The notes beneath the pieces were generated by a model. The model made no database searches. It was not told where the DNA came from and saw only the letters and a list, made by a program, of their open reading frames with translations. A stretch of 64,000 nt of DNA from Bacteroidota bacterium (GTDB lineage: Bacteria > Bacteroidota > Bacteroidia > Cytophagales > Cyclobacteriaceae): contig JAEZGH010000194.1 in the NCBI GenBank assembly GCA_023417065.1, positions 1 through 64,000 of the forward strand. Reading direction: 5' to 3'. The position numbers and the translations under genes are program-made. Of this stretch, positions 16,687 to 25,810 are shown in pieces (position 1 is the first letter of the stretch; every line of letters begins with the position of its first letter).

Positions 16687-17925
16687 TCAGGCTATCGACA
16701 CCGCTTCCGATATGACTGCCGCCGGCATAGCCAGTTTCCTTTCAAGCGAAAGCCGGAAGTCCGACAAAACATTCATGAAGTTGATGAATGCCTCGTAAGG
16801 CGATGGATAAGGGCTGAAGTACGCGTGGACCTGACCATCGTCACCCTGTTTCGTTGACATATAATAGAAGTGATCACTGGTTTGAAGCTTCCGCCAGACT
16901 TCCATTAGTTTCGGATCATCTATTTGCCTGAGCTTTTCGCGAAGAGAACAAAGCGTGTCGAAGGCATCCTGCTGAATGGGATTTCCCAGCCATGCACTGA
17001 GGTCGCGCTCGCGGTCCGCCCAGGAAATGTGAACGGGTACCGAGAGGTTCTCCCGGGGTTCTTCAAAGCGCAGTGCTTGCGATGGCGTTGCCAGCATCAG
17101 GTGTTTATCATCGCTGATCCTGACGAGAAGGTTCTCAAAGAAGCTGAATATACCTGTATCCTTCTTCTGATGTTCGCCGAACGTTTCATAGTCGAGCGCA
17201 ATATTTACCAGTGACTGGTCAGACGGAATCGCCTTTAGCCACTGCATGTAGGTGTCGACATCAAGCTGTTGGTTTGCAAACCGGAACGCGATGTCATCGC
17301 TCAGGCGATAATTCCGAAGTAGTATTTTTATTCCGGATGCATCGTGTTTGTACAGATGATGAGGGCTTCTGTAACCAAGTATCTTCTCTATGCCATCACA
17401 AAAGATCGCCTTGAATCCGAGGGTGCGTACACGGGAAGCGATGTCGTCATTATAGATCAATTCAGTATTCCGGAATACAACCGGATATACTCCCAGATAA
17501 TCAAAAACTTTTTCGCGGTGCCGGCGAACCTGTGTTTCGAATTCATCACCAGGAATCATGCATGCCAACGAATGGTCATGCGTCTCCCCGAGAAACTCGA
17601 TGGATCCGGTGGCAGCCAGGTCCCGGAAGCTGTCCACGACTTCCGGCGCGACTTCGATGAGCTTGTCGAGTGTGATGCCTGATATAGAGAACGCAACCCG
17701 AATTTGGGGATTCTGCTTAATCAATCGCAGCAACATTGCGTTTGTGGGCAGATAGCATTCGCGTGCAACCCGGTCAATGATAGCATTATTCAACGCGTCG
17801 TCAAAGTAGGGACGTTCTGATCCTATGTCGAAAAACCTGAACTTCGCTAATCTCAGCGGCTGGTGTACCTGAAAGTATAGTACGATCTTCTTCTTCGCGA
17901 TTTCCTGATTACACGACTTGTTCAT
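16687..17925 (-). CDS. GH57 family glycoside hydrolase (alpha-amylase-like)
   Basis: This 412-residue protein opens with YFQVHQPLRL, typical of GH57 enzymes, which act on alpha-glucans. FRNTELIYND carries the likely nucleophile Glu, and the following conserved segment ALDYETFGEHQ holds the likely acid Asp. SIEFLGETHDHS is another family signature. The length is shorter than archaeal 4-alpha-glucanotransferases of this family and fits bacterial alpha-amylase-like members. Its start overlaps the end of the glycosyltransferase gene by 17 nt, so the two are co-translated. Substrate preference (amylase, transferase or branching) cannot be settled from sequence alone. Confidence 0.9.
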   Translation of the reverse strand: MNKSCNQEIAKKKIVLYFQVHQPLRLAKFRFFDIGSERPYFDDALNNAIIDRVARECYLPTNAMLLRLIKQNPQIRVAFSISGITLDKLIEVAPEVVDSFRDLAATGSIEFLGETHDHSLACMIPGDEFETQVRRHREKVFDYLGVYPVVFRNTELIYNDDIASRVRTLGFKAIFCDGIEKILGYRSPHHLYKHDASGIKILLRNYRLSDDIAFRFANQQLDVDTYMQWLKAIPSDQSLVNIALDYETFGEHQKKDTGIFSFFENLLVRISDDKHLMLATPSQALRFEEPRENLSVPVHISWADRERDLSAWLGNPIQQDAFDTLCSLREKLRQIDDPKLMEVWRKLQTSDHFYYMSTKQGDDGQVHAYFSPYPSPYEAFINFMNVLSDFRLSLERKLAMPAAVISEAVSIA

Positions 17926-19315
17926 AAACTTTTATTATGTTAGTAGCTGCCTTCGACCATGTTAATTGTCCGACTTCTGCTGTGCCTTCCTTGCGCAGCA
18001 TAATAGCGAGACCTTTGTATCGCAATAGGCTGCAAATTGTTTCGGCCAGTTCGGTGGTATTCCAAAAGTCAACCTTCAGTGCATGTTCCATTACTTCTGC
18101 TACGCCGCTTTGACGTGATACGATCACAGGCACGCCTGCCTGCACGGCTTCAAGTGGGGTGATTCCAAAAGGTTCAGAAACCGAGGGCATCACATAGACA
18201 TCTGACATTGACCAGATCCGCGCCATCCATTCGGACGTGACAAAGCCGGTAAAATGGAACCTGTCTGACAAGCGAAGTTGGGCAACCCGGTCGATAGTTT
18301 GTGGAAGAAGGTCCCCAGAGCCTGCCACAATAAAATGAGCCTTTGGAAACTGCTCGGCGACTTTTCGCGCAGCTTCGACAAAATACTTCGGACCTTTCTG
18401 GTAGGTGATCCTGCCAAGAAATGTGACTACTTCTGAACCAATTGGCGGACCCTCTTTCTTCAGAGAAGTTAGTCGGGCATTAATGCCGTTGTGAACAACA
18501 GTGATCTTCTCACCAGGTACACCATACTGATCAATCAGAATTTTTTTTGTCCAGTTGCTTACCGCGATGACGTGATCCGCGGCTTTCATCCCCGCTTTTT
18601 CGATTTTGAAAATGGCGCCTTCACAACGACCCGTCCTGTCGAATTCAGTTGCATGCACGTGAACTACGAGTGGTTTCTTACTCACTTTGCTGGCTTGTTC
18701 TCCGGCGGGGAAGGTCATCCAGTCGTGGGCGTGTATCACGTCATGGCTAGTAGTCATGGCAAGCTCGCGGGCTACTCGGGCATAGTTCTCGACTTCGTCC
18801 ATCAGCGTTGTTCCGTAGCCTCCGTTGAATGAGAAACGGTAGCCCACGGGTTGTTTCTTTTCCTTCTTAAGAAGCTCTGCTCCAGTATATTCCGCACCAG
18901 CCGTTAGCGATGGTGAGTCAAAGACATAGTTCCATTGTTCAACTGTCCACGCAGTCTTTGATGGAGTTGATTCCGTGTAAGGCACCAGGTCTGAATCAAC
19001 CTCAATTGTAGTGTACTTTTGTAAATAATTTCTGGTTGTCGTTGCCCGCGTTAGGGCTGTCGTCGTGCGTCTTTTAATAGAGCGTGTCGCCCGGGACTTA
19101 TGCGCAATGCTTTTACCTTTTTCTATGGGTATGATAACCGATTCTGCGCTGACTAGCCTTACGGGGGCGTCCGAATCATTCTTGATTAACTTCGGAACGA
19201 CAAACGTGACGTCCAAACCTTCGCTGACCAGAGAATGCGTTATCCCCTGACACGCTGTGCCCAAACCCCCGGTAATATGCGGAGGGAACTCCCAACCAAA
19301 CATCAATACTTTCAT
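17909..19315 (-). CDS. Glycosyltransferase, putative glycogen synthase (GT4/GT5-like)
   Basis: This 468-residue GT-B enzyme starts MKVLMFGWEFPPHITGGLG, the nucleotide-sugar binding loop of starch and glycogen synthase-like transferases. HAHDWMTFPAG and VHATEFDR lie in the N-terminal domain, and SEPFGITPLEA is the EX7E donor-binding motif in the C-terminal domain. A threonine- and arginine-rich stretch (around residues 70-100) is an unusual insertion. It leads a minus-strand operon with a GH57 enzyme, glgX and malQ, so building alpha-glucan is the natural reading. Whether it uses ADP- or UDP-glucose, or makes maltose phosphate, is not determinable here. Confidence 0.85.
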   Translation of the reverse strand: MKVLMFGWEFPPHITGGLGTACQGITHSLVSEGLDVTFVVPKLIKNDSDAPVRLVSAESVIIPIEKGKSIAHKSRATRSIKRRTTTALTRATTTRNYLQKYTTIEVDSDLVPYTESTPSKTAWTVEQWNYVFDSPSLTAGAEYTGAELLKKEKKQPVGYRFSFNGGYGTTLMDEVENYARVARELAMTTSHDVIHAHDWMTFPAGEQASKVSKKPLVVHVHATEFDRTGRCEGAIFKIEKAGMKAADHVIAVSNWTKKILIDQYGVPGEKITVVHNGINARLTSLKKEGPPIGSEVVTFLGRITYQKGPKYFVEAARKVAEQFPKAHFIVAGSGDLLPQTIDRVAQLRLSDRFHFTGFVTSEWMARIWSMSDVYVMPSVSEPFGITPLEAVQAGVPVIVSRQSGVAEVMEHALKVDFWNTTELAETICSLLRYKGLAIMLRKEGTAEVGQLTWSKAATNIIKVYEQVV

Positions 19316-19481
19316 AATAATGAGAATGGGTTGAAGCGTCTGGTATAAAAAAAACGAACGGAAAAATCACAAGTGCGGCGATTGTCTGGTGTGTTCAAGC
19401 TAATGGCGGTTGAGTGTCTTCTTAAGGTAAAATTCGGTGCCCGGTTTAACGCAAACTGTGTAGCTGATGTCTGTGGCATGA

Positions 19482-19489
19482 TAAATTTG
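19482..19489 (+). promoter_or_regulatory. -7 element for the treZ-treY operon
   Basis: TAAATTTG matches TAnnTTTG exactly, 22 nt before the ATG of treZ, which leaves a leader of about 15 nt. The upstream box is poor (TGTG at about 19457-19460). Confidence 0.45.
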
Positions 19490-19511
19490 ATAGATCAGTA
19501 AAAGCTTTTTG

Positions 19512-21347
19512 ATGAGTTATATCTATCCGAGGATCGGCCCCTCTTTTCAATCGGACAATACCTGCACTTTCACCGTGTGGGCACCTCTGAAAAATAAGGT
19601 ATCGTTGGTTCTGTTCATGACCGACGGCGAACAGGTCGTGGACATGGAATGCGATGAACGGGGTTTCTGGAGTGCCACCGTCACCGGGGTGGCGCCGGGT
19701 ACGCGTTACAAATTTCAACTGGAAGGACGAGAGCGTTATCCCGACCCTGCGTCGCGGTTTCAGCCCGATGGTGTTCACGGACCGTCGGAATTGATTGATG
19801 ATAAGTTTGAATGGAAGGACCAACAATGGAAGGGGCTTCCGTTAAAACAAATGGTGATTTACGAACTTCATACAGGGACATTTTCAAACAGCGGCGATTT
19901 TCAGGGAGTGATAGACAAGCTTGACTATCTCAGCGACCTTGGCGTGAATGCAATTGAATTAATGCCGGTGGCGCAGTTTCCCGGAAACCGAAACTGGGGT
20001 TATGACGGAGTGTATCCTTTTGCTGTTCAGAACTCGTATGGCGGCCCCGTTGGATTGAAGCAACTTGTCAACGCCGCGCACCAGAAGGGTATCGCAGTTA
20101 TTCTCGATGTTGTGTACAACCACCAGGGGCCTGAGGGAAACTATTTTGAATCATTCGCCCCGTACTTCACTGATCGCTATAAAACATTCTGGGGCAAAGC
20201 CATCAACTTTGACGATGCATATTGTGACGGTGTTCGTCATTACTATTGGCAGAATGCTGTGATGTGGCTCGATGAGTTTCACATCGACGGACTTCGCCTT
20301 GATGCCGTACACGCTATATGGGATTTGAGCGCGGATCACTTCATCGCCGAACTTTCGCGCAAGGTTTCTTCTCTTGAGGATGAGTCAGGACGGGAAAAAG
20401 TGCTGATCGCGGAATTTGACCTCAACAATCCGCGTTACATTTCGCCACTGGAACGGGGAGGATATAATCTCGACGGACAATGGATTGACGAGTTTCATCA
20501 TGCCCTTCACGCGTTGATCACCAATGAACGGGATGGTTACTACGAAGACTTTGGGGAGGCATGGCACTTGGCGAAGTCGCTTCAGCAATCTTATGTATAT
20601 ACAGGAGAGTACTCTGTCCATCGGAAGCGACATTTCGGCGTTCCGGCAGTTGAACGCTCCTTTGGACAGTTTGTAGTTTTTTCACAGAATCACGACCAGG
20701 TGGGGAACCGTCTGCTTGGCGACCGATTGACAAAAAGCCTGAGCTTTGACGCGCTGAAACTCGTAGCAGCAACTGTGCTTCTTGCTCCCCAGGTTCCTAT
20801 GCTTTTTATGGGGGAGGAGTACGCGGAGAAAAATCCGTTTCAGTACTTCATCAGTCATACGGACCAAGCACTGGTGGAAGCAGTTCGCAAAGGAAGACAT
20901 GATGAATTCTCCTATTTCAACTGGGATGGCCCGATACCTGATCCCCAAGCCGACGAAACGTTCCGGCAATGTATCCTGAACTGGGAGAGCCGCGACAAGT
21001 ATCAGGAGCGGCTTCATGAATATTACAAATATTTGATTGCCTTTCGAAAGAAGCGCATTGCTTATCAAGGCCAGGCGCAGACTACTATGCGGGTTTTCGA
21101 GCCAGGGATTGCCAGGGTAATTGCATTCGAACGCATCTTTGGAACAGATCGCCTTCTCGTTGTACTAAACTTCGATGCATCGACAGCACCGTTCAAGCTT
21201 CCCTCAACAGCAACGTTGCCAAGTCGCAAAATATTTGACTCATCTTCACTGGAGTGGCTTGGCCCTGGTGAGATCACTTTTTCAAACTTCAATACAAACA
21301 ACGAGATTCTGATGCACGGACATTCGGCCGTGATTTTCGAATATTAA
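19512..21347 (+). CDS. treZ: Malto-oligosyltrehalose trehalohydrolase (GH13)
   Basis: This 611-residue enzyme releases trehalose from malto-oligosyltrehalose. An N-terminal beta domain (FTVWAPLKNKVSLVL) precedes the GH13 barrel with NWGYDGVYPFAV, VVYNHQGPEGNY, GLRLDAVHAIWD (nucleophile Asp), LIAEFDLNNPR (acid Glu) and FSQNHDQVGNR. These are TreZ-specific forms of the GH13 regions. The ATG at 19512 is preferred over the TTG just before it. treY starts 13 nt after its stop. Together the two turn the reducing ends of alpha-glucans, made by the divergently encoded enzymes, into free trehalose. Confidence 0.95.
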   Translation: MSYIYPRIGPSFQSDNTCTFTVWAPLKNKVSLVLFMTDGEQVVDMECDERGFWSATVTGVAPGTRYKFQLEGRERYPDPASRFQPDGVHGPSELIDDKFEWKDQQWKGLPLKQMVIYELHTGTFSNSGDFQGVIDKLDYLSDLGVNAIELMPVAQFPGNRNWGYDGVYPFAVQNSYGGPVGLKQLVNAAHQKGIAVILDVVYNHQGPEGNYFESFAPYFTDRYKTFWGKAINFDDAYCDGVRHYYWQNAVMWLDEFHIDGLRLDAVHAIWDLSADHFIAELSRKVSSLEDESGREKVLIAEFDLNNPRYISPLERGGYNLDGQWIDEFHHALHALITNERDGYYEDFGEAWHLAKSLQQSYVYTGEYSVHRKRHFGVPAVERSFGQFVVFSQNHDQVGNRLLGDRLTKSLSFDALKLVAATVLLAPQVPMLFMGEEYAEKNPFQYFISHTDQALVEAVRKGRHDEFSYFNWDGPIPDPQADETFRQCILNWESRDKYQERLHEYYKYLIAFRKKRIAYQGQAQTTMRVFEPGIARVIAFERIFGTDRLLVVLNFDASTAPFKLPSTATLPSRKIFDSSSLEWLGPGEITFSNFNTNNEILMHGHSAVIFEY

Positions 21348-21360
21348 TTCAGCCATAAGA

Positions 21361-24033
21361 ATGCAAATTCCTTCGTCTACATATCGTGTACAACTTCACC
21401 GTGAGTTTACATTTGAAGAATTAAAATCCATCGTTGAATACCTTCACGAGTTGGGTATCAGTACAATTTATGCCGCACCTATCGGCACTGCCACACCAGG
21501 AAGTACACATGGTTATGATGTCACTGACGCAAACCGGATAAACCCTGAAGTCGGTGATCGCCACGATCTGCAGGAACTTCGTCATGTCCTTCGCGAGAAT
21601 GGCATGACATGGCTGCAGGACATCGTTCCCAATCACATGGCTTTCAGTACGCACAATCAGAAGCTGATGGATGTGTTTGAGCGCGGACAGGTTTCGCCGT
21701 ACTACAACTACTTTGATATTAACTGGAACCATCCCGATCCGGAATTAAATGGAAAAGTAATGGTGCCGTTTCTTGGGGATGAACTCGATAATTGCATTGC
21801 GAGGGGAGAAGTCAAGCTTACGATTTCAGAAAATGGAATCCGACTGACTTACTTCCATGATCATTACCCAGTTTCAGCAGAAACGATTGCTTACATAGGA
21901 GAACATGCCGATGAGAAATTGCAAGGTGAGCTGTTTCTTCTGCAAAATCAGTTTAACAGACCAAGTACGCTTGAAGAGTGGAACCGTATAAAGGAAGATC
22001 ACCAACGCGTCATATTTGCAGAATATGGAGATCAGCTTCGCGATATCATTAGGGAAATAAACGCAAATAAGGACAAGTTAGCGGAAGTCGCCGGACTACA
22101 ATATTATCTCCTTACGTATTGGAAAAAGACCGAAAAGAAAATCAACTACAGGCGTTTTTTCACCGTGAACTCGTTGATATGTCTCCGAATGGAGGATCAG
22201 GATGTGTTCGATGATTATCATCGGATGATAAGTAAGATGTATGCTGATAAGCTGGTGCACGGCGTGCGGATTGATCACATCGATGGACTCAACGATCCGG
22301 CGGGATATCTCATTCGTCTGCGTGAACTGCTTGGAGAGGATTGCTACATTATCGCTGAGAAAATTCTGGAGGCATCAGAAACGCTGCCGCAGGATTGGCC
22401 CATTCAAGGGACAAGTGGTTATGAATTTCTTTCTGCGGTCAACAAACTCTTTACGGACGTCAAGGGGTCAAGAAAGCTTGTGTCCTTTTACAAGACGATT
22501 GTGCCCGGCAGCGGTGAATATGAGGACCTCGTATTGCAAAACAAAAAACTAATTCTCGAAAGCCATCTGGCCGGCGAGATGGACAATCTGCTTCATCACT
22601 TTATTGGATTAGGCTTGTTGTCGAAATTTGATCCGGAGCGGATGAAGAGAGCGATCTCATTATTCATGCTTTCGCTTTCTGTTTATCGTGTCTATCCCAA
22701 TGAACTCCCGCTTCATGGATGGGAGCTGCGACTCGTTGAGGATGCATTTCGTCGTGCTCGCGACCTTGAAGCCGGACATGAAGATGAGCTGGGTTATTTG
22801 GAAAGGTTTTGCACCCACGGGAGCGATAGTGAAGATATGCGTGAAAGGTACTTGGAGTTTCTGAGGAGACTGATGCAATTTACAGGACCTCTCACTGCCA
22901 AGGGCGTCGAAGACACGACGTTCTATGTTTACAATCCTTTGATTTCGCATGATGAAGTCGGTGATGCTCCGGATGTTTTGGGAACTTCGGTTCGGGAGTT
23001 TCATGAAAAAATGGTTCGTCGTGCCATCACGAGCCCGCTTTCACTCAATGCCACAGCTACCCATGACACGAAACGTGGAGAAGATGCACGCATGCGTCTT
23101 AACCTTCTAAGTGAAGTGGCGGACGATTGGATTAACCTTGTTCGCCGCTGGATGAATGTGAACCGTGAATACAAAGTGTTAATCAACGATGTAGAAGCTC
23201 CGTCAATCAATGACGAATATTTCATATACCAGTCGATCGTCGGTGGTTTCCCAGAGAACTATCAGGCCGACGATGAATGGAAGGGACGTTTGAAAGAATA
23301 TCTTGTCAAGGTTGTGCGTGAAGGGAAAATATTCAGCAGTTGGGAAACTCCGAATGAAATGTACGAGGATGCTTGCGGGCGGTTTATAGAGTCCATTCTT
23401 CAGCCCGGATCGGCATTTATGAAATCATTCCACCCTTTTATTAAAGACCTGATAAATCAGGCGAACCTCCATTCAGTCGGGCAGGTTGTGGTAAAGATGA
23501 CTGCGCCAGGTATCCCCGATGTTTACCAGGGTTGTGAATTGTGGGATCTGAGTTTTGTTGATCCTGATAATAGACGTCCCGTTGATTATGACAAACGGAT
23601 GAAATTTCTGCGGGAACTAAAAGCACAAGGCAATTTCGCAGGAATTTCAACGCTTCTTGAAAAACACAGGTCGTCAGGCATAATGAAGCTCTTTGCAACG
23701 TGGCGGATGTTAAACGCCAGGCGTGAACATGAAAGTCTTTTTCGCGAGGGAACGTACATCCCGCTTGTACATCTCGGTGAGTCGAGTGGTGTCTTTGGTT
23801 ACGCGCGTAATTTTCAAGATGAGTGGTGCCTTGTCGTCGTTCCGTTAGGTGCAACCGTAAAAAAAGTTGTCAGAGGCATTGATTTAGAGAGGAATTTTAT
23901 TTCTTTGCCAGCGACTTCTCCCGCACGGTGGAGAAATATATTCACCAACAAACAAATTATTGCTTCAGACAAAAAAGTTTCACTGCACGAGTTGCTTATG
24001 GATTTTCCAATAGCAGTACTGATAGCAGACTGA
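21361..24033 (+). CDS. treY: Malto-oligosyltrehalose synthase (GH13)
   Basis: This 890-residue enzyme converts the terminal alpha-1,4 bond of maltodextrin into the alpha,alpha-1,1 bond of trehalose. It opens with PSSTYRVQLHREFTF, as TreY proteins do, and shows GSTHGYDVTD, DIVPNHMA, VRIDHIDGLNDPAGY (nucleophile Asp), IIAEKILEASETLP (acid Glu) and THDTKRGEDARMRL. The C-terminal VYQGCELWDLSFVDPDNRRPVD is also a family signature. The length is within the broad family range. It is the second gene of the treZ operon, and the receiver gene 31 nt downstream may be read from the same transcript. Confidence 0.96.
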   Translation: MQIPSSTYRVQLHREFTFEELKSIVEYLHELGISTIYAAPIGTATPGSTHGYDVTDANRINPEVGDRHDLQELRHVLRENGMTWLQDIVPNHMAFSTHNQKLMDVFERGQVSPYYNYFDINWNHPDPELNGKVMVPFLGDELDNCIARGEVKLTISENGIRLTYFHDHYPVSAETIAYIGEHADEKLQGELFLLQNQFNRPSTLEEWNRIKEDHQRVIFAEYGDQLRDIIREINANKDKLAEVAGLQYYLLTYWKKTEKKINYRRFFTVNSLICLRMEDQDVFDDYHRMISKMYADKLVHGVRIDHIDGLNDPAGYLIRLRELLGEDCYIIAEKILEASETLPQDWPIQGTSGYEFLSAVNKLFTDVKGSRKLVSFYKTIVPGSGEYEDLVLQNKKLILESHLAGEMDNLLHHFIGLGLLSKFDPERMKRAISLFMLSLSVYRVYPNELPLHGWELRLVEDAFRRARDLEAGHEDELGYLERFCTHGSDSEDMRERYLEFLRRLMQFTGPLTAKGVEDTTFYVYNPLISHDEVGDAPDVLGTSVREFHEKMVRRAITSPLSLNATATHDTKRGEDARMRLNLLSEVADDWINLVRRWMNVNREYKVLINDVEAPSINDEYFIYQSIVGGFPENYQADDEWKGRLKEYLVKVVREGKIFSSWETPNEMYEDACGRFIESILQPGSAFMKSFHPFIKDLINQANLHSVGQVVVKMTAPGIPDVYQGCELWDLSFVDPDNRRPVDYDKRMKFLRELKAQGNFAGISTLLEKHRSSGIMKLFATWRMLNARREHESLFREGTYIPLVHLGESSGVFGYARNFQDEWCLVVVPLGATVKKVVRGIDLERNFISLPATSPARWRNIFTNKQIIASDKKVSLHELLMDFPIAVLIAD

Positions 24034-24064
24034 TACTGATTGCGAGAACATAAGACGTTTTGAA

Positions 24065-24487
24065 ATGGAAATTACCGGATCAATCCTGATCGTGGATGAC
24101 GACGACGACGATCACTACATTCTGAGGAGAGTTTGTGAAAAGATTGGTGTCACAACGCCCATCATTTTCTTTACTGACGCGAGGCATGTGCTGGATTATC
24201 TGAAGACAACCAAGGAAAGGCCATTTCTTATCCTGTCGGATGTCAACATGCCGGTTGTTAACGGGCTGGAACTGAAGCGTCAAATCGATGCAGATCCCGA
24301 GCTAAGCCGTAAAGCAATACCATTTGTCTTTTTTTCAACCTCCGCTATGGCACAGGTTGTGCGCGAAGCCTTCGACATGGCTGCTAGCGGGTTCTTTATC
24401 AAAGGGCAAAACCTTGATGATCTTGAAGACACCTTACGAGTGATCTTCGAATACTGGACGCGCTGCGAGAGGCCACGGCCCTCCTGA
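24065..24487 (+). CDS. Single-domain response regulator
   Basis: This 140-residue receiver domain has an acidic run at 11-16, Asp59 in LILSDVNMP as phosphoacceptor, FFSTS, and Lys in FFIKGQN. There is no DNA-binding or enzyme domain. Only 31 nt separate it from treY, so it may belong to the trehalose operon. It ends 2 nt before the convergent thiolase stop. It is the third stand-alone receiver within 12 kb of the phytochrome kinase. The partner kinase is unknown. Confidence 0.88.
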   Translation: MEITGSILIVDDDDDDHYILRRVCEKIGVTTPIIFFTDARHVLDYLKTTKERPFLILSDVNMPVVNGLELKRQIDADPELSRKAIPFVFFSTSAMAQVVREAFDMAASGFFIKGQNLDDLEDTLRVIFEYWTRCERPRPS

Positions 24488-24489
24488 CT

Positions 24490-25767
24490 TCAGCGTTCCA
24501 GAATCGCCGCAACACCCATCCCGCCAGCGGTGCATATGGATATTAATCCCCGACCACTTCCTTTCTGATGTAACAGCTTTCCCAACGTTGCTGTGATGCG
24601 TGCTCCTGTCGCGCCGAACGGATGTCCGAGGGCAAGACTTCCACCCATCACATTGAGTTTATTTCTGTCTATGGCACCGAGTGCTCCGTCAAGTCCGAGC
24701 TCCTTGCGGCAGTATTCATCGCTTTCCCATGCACGAAGCGTGCATAAAACCTGGCCTGCAAAGGCTTCATGAATTTCGTAGAAATCGAAATCCTGTAACG
24801 TCAGCTTGTTTCTGCTTAGCAATGTAGCCACGGCATGGGTAGGCGCCATCAGAAGACCCGCTCCCCGCACGTAGTCCACTGCCGCGACAGCAGCATCTCT
24901 CATGTACGCCTGTACAGGAATATTGTTCTTTGCAGCGTAGTCTTCGGAGCAAAGAAACACGGCCGCCGCACCATCGGTAAGCGCCGTGCTGTTTCCCGCC
25001 GTCAGTGTTCCTGCTGGTGAGCGATCAAATGCTGTGCGCAGAACCCAGAGTTTTGCCAACGTAGTATCGCCGCGCACGATAGTATCCGCGCTGACATTCT
25101 TAAATGGAATAATCAAATCGCTATAGAATCCCGATTCATATCCCTTGGCCGCCTTTTGATGACTCTCGTACGCGAGCATATCCTGTTCTTCACGTGAGAT
25201 CAGCCACGACTTCACCATCTCTTCAGCGTGCTGCCCCATGGAAAGACCCGTTCGAGGTTCTGTAATGCCCGGGTATTGGGGCTTTAACTCAGATGGCCTT
25301 ATCTTCAGTATGGTGGCGATTCGTTCCGCCAGCGATTTCGCTCTCCCCAATTTGATCAGCTTCCACGCAAGACTCCGTTTGACCATAACGGGCAAATCGC
25401 TGTTGGAATCACTGCCAGCGCCGATACCGGAATCTATTTGACCCGTGGCGATTTTGGCTGCGATAATATCAATCGCTTCCATGCTTGTCCCGCAGGCCCG
25501 TTGTACATTGAATGCCGGAGTAGCGGGATGAAGGCTTGTGCCAAGCACGACCTCCCTGGCGAGGTTCCATTCGATCGAACTTTTCATGACGGCGCCAAGC
25601 GATACGTCGCCAACTAGTTTGCCGCTTAGGTCGAATTTATTCACAAGGCCCTCAATACAGGCGGTAAGCATCTCCTGATTCGTGACTTGGGCATATTCCC
25701 GGAAGGAGCGTACAAATGGAATTCGAACTCCTCCGGCGACGACAACGCGTCTGTTGCTGTTTAGCAT
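24490..25767 (-). CDS. Acetyl-CoA acyltransferase (thiolase, FadI-like)
   Basis: This 425-residue thiolase performs the last step of fatty-acid beta-oxidation or the reverse condensation. The acylated cysteine lies in VQRACGTSMEA, the active-site His in EIHEAFAGQV, and the second cysteine in ICTAGGMG near the C-terminus. SLALGHPFGATGAR is the conserved glycine loop. The sequence is closer to the FadI/trifunctional beta-subunit type than to AtoB. No beta-oxidation partner is adjacent; a flavin-type oxidoreductase gene lies about 40 nt upstream on the same strand. The physiological direction is not known. Confidence 0.9.
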   Translation of the reverse strand: MLNSNRRVVVAGGVRIPFVRSFREYAQVTNQEMLTACIEGLVNKFDLSGKLVGDVSLGAVMKSSIEWNLAREVVLGTSLHPATPAFNVQRACGTSMEAIDIIAAKIATGQIDSGIGAGSDSNSDLPVMVKRSLAWKLIKLGRAKSLAERIATILKIRPSELKPQYPGITEPRTGLSMGQHAEEMVKSWLISREEQDMLAYESHQKAAKGYESGFYSDLIIPFKNVSADTIVRGDTTLAKLWVLRTAFDRSPAGTLTAGNSTALTDGAAAVFLCSEDYAAKNNIPVQAYMRDAAVAAVDYVRGAGLLMAPTHAVATLLSRNKLTLQDFDFYEIHEAFAGQVLCTLRAWESDEYCRKELGLDGALGAIDRNKLNVMGGSLALGHPFGATGARITATLGKLLHQKGSGRGLISICTAGGMGVAAILER

Positions 25768-25810
25768 GGTTCGTTATTGTTAATTGGGAATAATAGAAAC
25801 CTGATCAACG

